A stretch of DNA of 64,000 nt from Setophaga petechia (lineage: Eukaryota; Chordata; Aves; Passeriformes; Parulidae), in contig JANCRA010000030.1 of assembly GCA_024362935.1 (NCBI GenBank), forward strand, positions 9,220,096-9,284,095. Reading direction: 5' to 3'. A program made the translations under genes and the position numbers. Positions 56,331-64,000 of this stretch are shown here, in pieces (position 1 is the first letter of the stretch; each line of letters begins with the position of its first letter). The notes beneath the pieces are model-generated. The model was not told the DNA's origin and made no database searches. It saw only the letters and a program-made list of their open reading frames with translations.

Positions 56331-59019
56331 AAGCCCGAGAAACCCCCAGGAAACGGAACCCAAGGCTTGCCAGCTTGTCCTCCCCTGTCCCCGGCTCCAC
56401 AGAGGCAGAGTGCGGGGGGACACGGACAAGTGCAGAGGCGAGATGCTGAGAAAGGACAATTTAAACCCTTCGTTCTCACTGGTGGGGTCTGAATTAGCTC
56501 TGGCTGCTCTAGGAGAAACGCGTAGGAGTTTTCATGGACACAGCCACGAAAGCTGTCTGTCCCCCCACGCAGCAGCGGCCGAGGCAGGGCCGTGTGGGGT
56601 TTGTTTGCATCCCCAGAGCGATGCTGGGCTTGGCAGCCATGGCTCAGCACCACGCAGCCAAGCAGATGCTTGCACTGCTCCCATGATTACAGACCCAGCT
56701 CTCTGGGCCCTGCAAAGCCAGAGCAGGCTCTGAATGGGGTGACTCCAGCCCAGCTTTCACCCTTCTCCAGCCCTGGGAGTAAGTCTTGGCTCTGTAGGGT
56801 GGCTGTCCTGCTCTCACTGCCTGCTGAGAGCAGACAGATCTCACACGTGCATCTTGCACCAGGAACAGGGCCTGGGCAGTGGCTGGGGATCGCAAAGCAC
56901 TGCAGCTAACAGGTATCAGCCCCGAGTCCATCCCTGTCCTTACCCTCCTGTGCTCCCTCCTCCAGCCCTGGAGTTTGTACAAGGCAGCAACAAGGTGGCA
57001 GCATGTCAAGCAGCAGCTCGGCCAGAATCCCAGAATTTGGGGTCGGGAATGTTCTGTGCTCCCAGAGTGAAGATTCCGCGCCTGTCCCAAGTGAGGGACT
57101 GTCACCACAGGCAGAATGGTTCAAATACCAAGGAAAAACCCACACTGTGCCCTTGGTGAACATCGCCCTCAGTAACCCACCTCGCTCCCATGGGCTTGCT
57201 GGAAATCCAGGGGAAGCAAGGAACCCTCTCAGAGGACAGGAGGTGAGAAACAGCCCAATTCCCCTGCACAGGAGCCAGGCACCGAGCCCAGCTCTCCTTC
57301 CCAGCACCAGCTGCCACCCTCCCTACTCACGGCTCCAGCGACGCCGCGCTCCCCGGCGCTCTTCAAAGCTCTTCCACAACGGTCTTATGCAAAGTCCCAG
57401 GGTTGATGCTCATGAAAAAAAAACCTGTTTCTGAGCATTTCCCTCCTCCCAGCTCCAGGGTGAGGAACTGTGGGCCCTGGGGAGCACAGGCAGCAGCAGC
57501 AGCGCCTGCCAGGCCGGCAGCAGCAGCAGTGACCAGCACAAGCACCGACCTGCAATAAAGCTCCCCCAGGTCTGAGCCTGGCCAGACACACAAGGCACTT
57601 CTGTTAGCGACCACGGCAGGGCACAGAAATAATTAAAAAAAAAAAGACTGATGCTATTGTACCCGGGTTCTGTCAGTGGACTTTCGGCTGATGCCAAGCA
57701 TTTACCACCCTCACTCACTTCCTGCTTGCCACCCTCGGCTTTCCTGGAGGAAAACATGCATTTTTAAATGTTTATTTAGAGCTGTAAGAATTTCAACAAA
57801 TTGTATTTAAATACAAATAAATATCAAAGGATGTTTCTGAGGGGAGCACAGCCACACACCCAGTTGAAGCCAGGTATCTTCAGGTATCTTCCTAATGGGA
57901 ACAGAATTCAGAGCTGTTTTAAACAATGCAGATACAGACCCGGAAAGCTACAAACGTTAGAGCACGCAGGAACAAACACAGGCTGTTCACACAGGAATGC
58001 AAACGGGTGTCACTCACATTCAGAGGGGTACAAACTCCCAAGAACACTACTTTTCCCTCTACTCAGGTACCCAAAAAACTAGGAAACAAACATTAACAGC
58101 ACGAGACCTACTTCAGAACAATTGAGGCTTTCAAGAACCCTCCGCCGCAGACAGGCACGGCTCCGCTCCAGGTGCTGGGCTCGGCAGCAGGAAGGCAGCT
58201 CTGCCTGGAGGGAGGTGTGCTGCTGCTGCAGGAGTACAAACCTCCCTGGGCTGTGCCACTGAGCAACTTCTGCCTGCTCGAACTGGGGCTCTTTCCCAAT
58301 TGTTTTCCTCCTCCTGTTTGAGACCACCGTAAACCAGCTTGGGGGAGCAGCTCAAGAGTGACCGATGAGGGAAAATCAGACCAGAGTCACCTGCACCCAA
58401 GCACGTGAGCTCTCTGACATCCTCCTGGCACATGCAGTCACAGCACTGTGGGCACAAAGGAGAAAATGCTGCCAGAAAATGTTTTTTTCCTCAGATTTCT
58501 ATTTTGCAGACATTTAGGGGGAAAATGTGCTGCAGCTCAGATGGTTCAGAGCAATGCCCTCCATCAGATTTGTGGAATTGGCCCCTGGGGTAGTCCCAGT
58601 TCACCACAAACTCTGGTGCCACCTCATACCACCTCTACCAGCCCGTGGAAACCAAAGCTGGGCAGGACAGGGGGCAAACACCGAGTTCATGGCTTGCAGA
58701 TGTCTCACAAGCTGCAGTTACTCCCACACTGCCACACCTGGATCATGAGGAGCTGCCACCATCAGGGAGCACTGAACACAAATGCCAAAGCTCAGGGCAC
58801 AGCACAGACCTCAGTGATGTGTAAATACACTAATTCCTACAGGCAGGCACACACCTACAGCCTAAATGACACTGAAAATACCTGTGCTGTGTCATTACCA
58901 TATCATAAAGTAACATTGTGGAGTGTGCAAATCCAAATGTAAAATAAATAAGCCTTGGTGCATATAAAATATTGCATGCACAGTTACTAAAGGTGTTGCA
59001 AGATCTATTTAAAATGAGT
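56331..59019. other. Intergenic, LHX6 to RBM18
   Basis: No gene recognised. Mixed composition with AT-rich stretches near 57.6-57.85 and 58.8-59.1 kb. A minus-strand AATAAA near 57771 could serve a longer RBM18 transcript. Confidence 0.5.
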
Positions 59020-59025
59020 TTTATT
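59020..59025 (-). terminator. Poly(A) signal AATAAA, RBM18
   Basis: Minus strand ctcaataaaact, about 440 bases after the stop. Confidence 0.5.
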
Positions 59026-59459
59026 GAGATGAAAAAGTTTTTCCATTATAACTACAGCATGTTAATCAAAACCAAGTGCTTCCCCTTCCATTAAAACATG
59101 AATTGGAATACATTTTGTTCAAAAATACTTTAAAAAGTAATCAGTTAAATGGAGTATTTTTGGATGTGCTTTACTCCGAATGCTGGTTACTGTTCCTAAT
59201 CTGGCTAATGAATGCACACTAACGAGAGGTTGCCTGTGTGTTCATCTGAGGCTTTGAAGGGAACCTATTTCTCTGAACAGCCCTCAGCTGTGAGCTGCAC
59301 AGGCAGGAAGGTGCAGACCCTCAGGTGTGCCCGAGGGCTGTGCTGGCCGTGCCCTGCTCAGGTGGCACTGTCCTTCCCACTCTACAAAAGTACAAAAGCA
59401 TTGGAGGACTCCAGGTATACAAAGCAGTGTTTCTTGCTACCATCATCCATTCATAAGCA
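59020..59459 (-). other. Probable RBM18 3' untranslated region (short form)
   Basis: Extends from the TGA at 59460-59462 to the minus-strand AATAAA at 59020-59025. A longer form is possible. Confidence 0.5.
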
Positions 59460-59619
59460 TCATCTTCTGGATTTCCAGGCAGCTCTGGAGTAAGGAGTAG
59501 TCCTTTTCTTATCTGGTGGTTTGAAGTAAGAATAAACAGGTGCTGCAGGATATTCTGCGTCTGGATTTTCTGCCATCATTTTCAGCTTGGCTTCAATGGC
59601 CTTTATCTTTGCACTGACG
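59460..59619 (-). CDS. RBM18: RBM18 last exon with stop
   Basis: Completes Ser, then [20 protein letters not shown] to [10 protein letters not shown] and TGA. Acceptor CTCTTTCCAG. Confidence 0.97.
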
Positions 59620-62600
59620 CTGGAAAGAGAAAGAGCAGAAGGGAAATTGAGCTTGATCTTAGCATGAAACCCAACTACAGAAATGCAGAGATTCTGCTGA
59701 CATGAGAATCCTCCCTGCACAAGGAGGGGCCAGGCAGCCCCCACTGCTGCATCCACAGCCAGGCAGGAATGCACAGCTCAGAGCCCACACTGCTGCACTT
59801 CAACCTCTGCACGGGTCTGCTCCTCCAAGAGACACCTCAGCACCCCAAACAACGGCCCCTGCACCCATTCAGTGCTCCTTGAGGACACTGAGTGAGACAA
59901 GAACATGGCAAGGCTTCCTCCTTCATGTGACATGATGTCATGTCAGGGGCTCTGAGCATGTGCAGCAGAGCAGAGCTCGGAGCAGGCTGCTGGGAACAGC
60001 AGAGAAATGAAAGCCAGACTTCCTCCCAGCTACAGCCCGCTCGGGATGGGAAAACCCCAGACTCTAATTAGGTCAGGAAGAAACATTATTTCAGCATTAG
60101 CAGGGTTTATCCCAAAGGGAGAAGCTATCCTAGGTTACACCCCAAATTCCTAGGACTTTTGTTATTCACTATCCTCCACTGGCTATGGACGGGGAGCAAT
60201 GTTCCCTGCCCCATTGTGGCTTCTTGCACCATCCATCCTCACCAGAACAGCCCCTTTGTGCCACTGATGCAGTTAACAATCTGCATGACTCAAACCCCTC
60301 TGCTCTTTCCTTCCTAGCCTGTTACTTCTGAATTACAAGCTCGTTTTATCTCTGGACAAGTGCATTAATCTGGCCCCGGTTCCTCGCAGGTTCCACTGAC
60401 AGAACACAGAGGAAAACCACACAAACACACTGTGAATTAGCAAAGCAGCTATGTGCTTCAGGTAAATGAAGTGGTTGGAGAATTTAACCACATCCCACAG
60501 ACAAGACCTACAGGCAAAAAAACACTTGCAAAAAAAAAAATAGTTTTATGCGAAGTACTACCTGCAATTTTGTTTTAATCTTCTGCCACAGTTGTGGAAC
60601 TTCTTGCTCATAAGCATTTTGCTGAACCAAGTTAGTCCAGTAAAAACCCAATTCACATGAAGTGCAGAGATTCTGGCCAAAGGAGATGGAGTGCTAAACA
60701 TTCCCAATTCCTCATCTCACCTCATACCCTTCCTAGCACCCCCTGGCTTTGCAGTAGAAAATAAACTTCCAGTCTGAAGTGTCCCACAATAAGTGACTTC
60801 ACAGGCATTGCCCTTTCAAAAACAGCATTTTTGCTGTGCTACATTTTTAACACAAACAATGCCAACAACTCTAAATCTTACTGAAATGGAAGAAGTGGAT
60901 CCCCTGCCAGTCCCACAGCTGGGTCACCTCTCACCCAACCCATCTCCTACCTTAGGTTGGACTGGGGTGGCTCCGTGCTGGAAGATGGCTCCAGACTGAT
61001 TGGAAGGATCTTCTCATTTTTATTGTGATCATATCTCTGCAAGCAAGAGACCAAGGACTGAGTCAGCTGCAATTAGGAACAAAGAAACATTTCCCACAGA
61101 TGGACTTTAAAGCTGGATTAACATTGCCTCAGGTTTTGTGGAGCTTTTGCTAGGAAAGATTTTGGTGGCCAAACACTGAATCAAATCCCAACCACAATAT
61201 TTGGTTAGTACCAACATGGAATGCAGGCTGGATACTGAACAGTTATGTGCATTGTACTGTGGATCCTTAAACCTTATCCTGTCACTTCTTGTTCCTCTCT
61301 ACATAAGGCAGGAAGCACAGATGGTAAACTTGAAGGTAACTACTGCACTGCTTGCTGTGCTCTTTATGTGCAGAGCCAGAAGGTAACCCAAGCACACAAC
61401 TGCACAGAACTGGGCAGTCCTGGGAGAAAAGATGGAAAAAAAGAGAAAAAAAATCAGTTAGGAACCCCCTCCTTTCTGCAGAAGCAGCTTGTGAGTCTGT
61501 CATCTCTGTGGGCAACGGGCCTCCTGAACTATTTGCAGTGTTCTGCTTCCTTATTTCGCTTGGCACAGAGTCAGGTTTGTTTTTCAGCAGAGCTGCTCAA
61601 ACCGACAGCGTCTGCTGAGCCTTGGCCACTCATCCCAGAGCTGCTCAGCACCGTGCTGGTCCTGTCTAAAACAGCTCCTGTTACAATGAGCCAAAGTTTT
61701 GTGCTGTTAAGTCTTTCCATTCAGGGATTGGAAAATGCCATGTAAAGTGAGTGATTATTTATGCATGTTCCTCCCCAGCCCCAGGAGCAGCTGGGCAGAC
61801 ACTCACTCCTCCAGCTCAGACTCCCTGCGTGGCCTGATCATTCCTCAGGCATCCCGAAGCACGTGGCACTCCAGCAGCTCCACACATACCGAAAATGGAG
61901 ACTGGATTTGCACAAGCTGGGATGTGCTGACAAGAGTCCTTGAAGTCAGTAACTAAAACAATGTGGTCTCCTTTAATGAAGATACCTGCTTTGGTTTTTT
62001 AAGCATCCGAAAAAGATGCACCAATGTACTTGGTAAGACAAAGCAGAAAGCTGTTGGGAGAATAATCAACTAAAAGAAAACTACCCAAAGGAAAATAGCA
62101 ACAAGCATCTCTTCTCTGCCTCCCCCAAAATCTGTCTATATGCAAAGAAAGTTATTAAAAATAAATTTCTTTATCAAATGTAAGATAGCTAATAACTGTA
62201 GGAGAAACAAGACAAGAATTTTAAAAAAAGAAAATAAGGATGTTCCAGAAGGAACTGCCTAAGTCAATCTTAAAAACTTGATTGTTTATGTGATGGAGCA
62301 AGGAATAAAAGGATATTTAGCTTAGATGCAGAGTATGTTACTTTAAAGTCAAAACTAATTAGAGCTGCTGCCACATAAATGCTTTCAGAAGTGGAACCAA
62401 CTAACACAGCAACCGGTAATTGGGAATTTCCATACCTCTCCTGTGCAAAACAACCACAAAGGGAAGGATTCAAACTTCCACCCAATTACTCACTAAGTTT
62501 GGGAAAAGTTAAAACGTGGGCATTTAGAGAAGTAATCTGTTCACACTGCTCTGAGCAGAAACCCCCTCCCAAAGAAGCCCAGGTTAAAGGGCCTGTCCTC

Positions 62601-63533
62601 ACTCACAGCTAATCCAGCACAGCCTGGCCAGACAGGAGAAGCTGTAAACATCAACTCCCCGAGTTATTTCCTAGAACAGACTGAAATTATTTTGCCAGGC
62701 AAGGACTGCCTTGATAAGAAGGCTTTATTATTAAAGCTTTTCAGCTTTGCAAACCAGAAGCAATTCTTGCTTGCAGCAGCCAGCTTACCTTGACCTGCGC
62801 GTGTGCCCACCGCACCACCAGCTTCTTGGACAGGGCCAGCTTCCCATTGAGACACTGGATCGCCTTCTCTGCTTCCTGCACAGGAAGACAGCTCCATAAA
62901 CAAACCAAGCCTCTAGTCAAAACCCACTCACATGGAAAGAGCCCTTTTCTCTTTGTTATTTAGCCTAATGTAAGTACAGCTCACTGACAGCACAGAAAGT
63001 TTATCCCATTGTATCCCAATGCAGGGACACTTTGAAAGACTCTCAGTAATCAGACTTTATCTGCCTTGCTGCTCCACCTTGCTGTGAATAATTTTCTAGA
63101 TGCAGTGTTAGGGCTCTTCTGACTTCCTTATCACCAGCTGCAAAATGGACCAAAGACCTGGCCCTTTCTGGTTAGCACCAAAAAGCAGGATTCAGGAGAA
63201 GACAGCAGAGGAGAGAGAAAATCACTATGGCTACTTCCAGGAGCAGTCACAAGTGGCTGTGACAGAGCAGAGCTGCTAGAATCTGTGGGTTTGTGTAGAC
63301 AAAGTACTGAATTTAACCTTTCCTGTTGTAGTTTTGAATTAGCATCTAAAAAAATGGGAGAAACGTCAGTCATTTATACCAGAACTTTAGACAAAAAGCA
63401 ACTTACCTGTTTGGTTTCAAAGTTGACAAAACAGTAACCCCTGGGCTGCCCTTCCAGAGCACCAGACTTGTGGAAGAGAAAGTCAAATTGCTTTACTTTG
63501 CCAAACTTCTGAAGGAGTTTGAGGAGGTGGTAT
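59460..63533 (-). CDS. RBM18: RBM18, RRM-domain RNA-binding protein, last four coding exons (5' partial)
   Basis: Exons 63407-63533, 62789-62875, 60951-61036 and 59460-59619 join in frame to the C-terminal ~152 residues of RBM18 (190 aa in human). The single RRM runs through the first two: RNP1 is RGYCFVNF, with Cys where Gly or Ala is usual, as in the human protein; RNP2 lies in an exon right of the window. The C-terminus ([20 protein letters not shown], then [17 protein letters not shown]) is nearly invariant. RBM18 is a small nuclear RRM protein; its targets are not well known. All splice sites are canonical. Confidence 0.96.
60951..61036 (-). CDS. RBM18: RBM18 exon (linker)
   Basis: [20 protein letters not shown] then TEPPQSNL, ending two bases into a Ser codon at CTAAG/GTAGGA. 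Confidence 0.95.
62789..62875 (-). CDS. RBM18: RBM18 exon (end of RRM)
   Basis: Twenty-nine codons, [20 protein letters not shown] then VRWAHAQVK; phase 0 at both ends. Confidence 0.97.
63407..63533 (-). CDS. RBM18: RBM18 exon (RRM, RNP1)
   Basis: Completes a Glu codon, then [20 protein letters not shown] through [12 protein letters not shown]. Donor CAG/GTAAGT. Confidence 0.96.
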
Positions 63534-64000
63534 CTGAAGGGAAGACAAAACATTTATGACATGTTTGATCCCACCGACAGTGAGGAGACACAGAGGAACC
63601 CCTGACACACACAGAGCTCACACTCAGCTGTGTCACACACACATTCCCAAATCCCTGCAGAGGTGGGTGTCCTGTGCAGCATCCATAGCTCTGAGGAGCA
63701 CTACCAGTGACTCTCCAAAACCCCAAGGCACAAAGTTCCCTCCCAGCAGTGCCAGCTGAAGGGCACAGAGATCTATTAATAGCTGCCTTTTGGGCAATTA
63801 TGCAATGTTTTCCAAGGGGTTGGGAGGGCTTTGCCTCCTGCCTCACTAAATCACTCCTACTTTTAAGCAGAACCCTCCTGTCTCCCCTCCCTAGCCCTGA
63901 TGTGACCACCTGAAGCTCCATCCCCTGTACCCCTGTCCCAGCTCAAGCACTGTGAGCCCACAGCACCTGCATCCCTCAGACCCTGCTCCTCCTGCTGCCC
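63534..64000 (-). other. RBM18 intron, no exon seen
   Basis: The N-terminal RBM18 exons, with the RNP2 motif, are not in this stretch and must lie beyond 64000. Confidence 0.7.

Overview
This is vertebrate nuclear DNA, almost certainly from a bird and probably a songbird. Every gene is split by introns with GT..AG borders. The order NDUFA8, MORN5, LHX6, RBM18 is the conserved block on human 9q33.2 (chicken chromosome 17). The window also carries a CR1 LINE 3' end of avian type and a solo LTR that resembles songbird endogenous retrovirus LTRs. There is no bacterial or phage content, no CRISPR array, and no tRNA or rRNA gene that I can see.

Layout. (1) 1-8.6 kb, plus strand: the last nine coding exons of a paralogue of NOS1AP (CAPON), a PTB-domain adaptor; its first exons lie left of the window. 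(2) 8.6-21.6 kb: intergenic, with several AT-rich blocks at 9.4-11.6 kb that read like conserved non-coding elements, and a two-variant minisatellite at 12.66 kb. (3) 21.6-24.1 kb, minus strand: NDUFA8, complete (172 aa), a twin CX9C subunit of respiratory complex I. (4) 24.19-37.8 kb, plus strand: MORN5, complete (177 aa), divergent from NDUFA8 across a 126-bp GC-rich gap that must hold both promoters. Its fourth intron is 11.6 kb and holds enhancer-like sequence. (5) 38.4-55.1 kb, minus strand: LHX6, complete (361 aa), a LIM-homeodomain transcription factor convergent with MORN5. It has a long 3' region, a 7-codon last coding exon, an LTR in its last intron and CpG-rich DNA over its promoter and in its third intron. 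(6) 59.0-64 kb, minus strand: RBM18, its last four coding exons; the N-terminal exons lie right of the window.

Function. The genes share no pathway. NDUFA8 is a housekeeping mitochondrial gene and MORN5 is probably a cilium/testis gene. LHX6 is a developmental regulator of medial ganglionic eminence interneurons and the jaw mesenchyme. RBM18 is an RRM protein of poorly known role. The likely thread is regulatory: LHX6 is the kind of gene that recruits distant enhancers, and candidate elements lie in its promoter, in its introns, between the convergent 3' ends, inside MORN5 intron 4 and as far away as 9-11 kb.

The main discovery candidates are: the NOS1AP paralogue, which I believe mammals lack at this place, and whose apparent PDZ ligand (DTAV) is followed by seven more residues instead of a stop; paired PBX-MEIS composite motifs in the LHX6 promoter; and a TATA element whose position argues for LHX6 translation starting at the second in-frame ATG. 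Exon borders were read by eye from splice signals, reading frame and recalled family sequence; no alignment or search was run.
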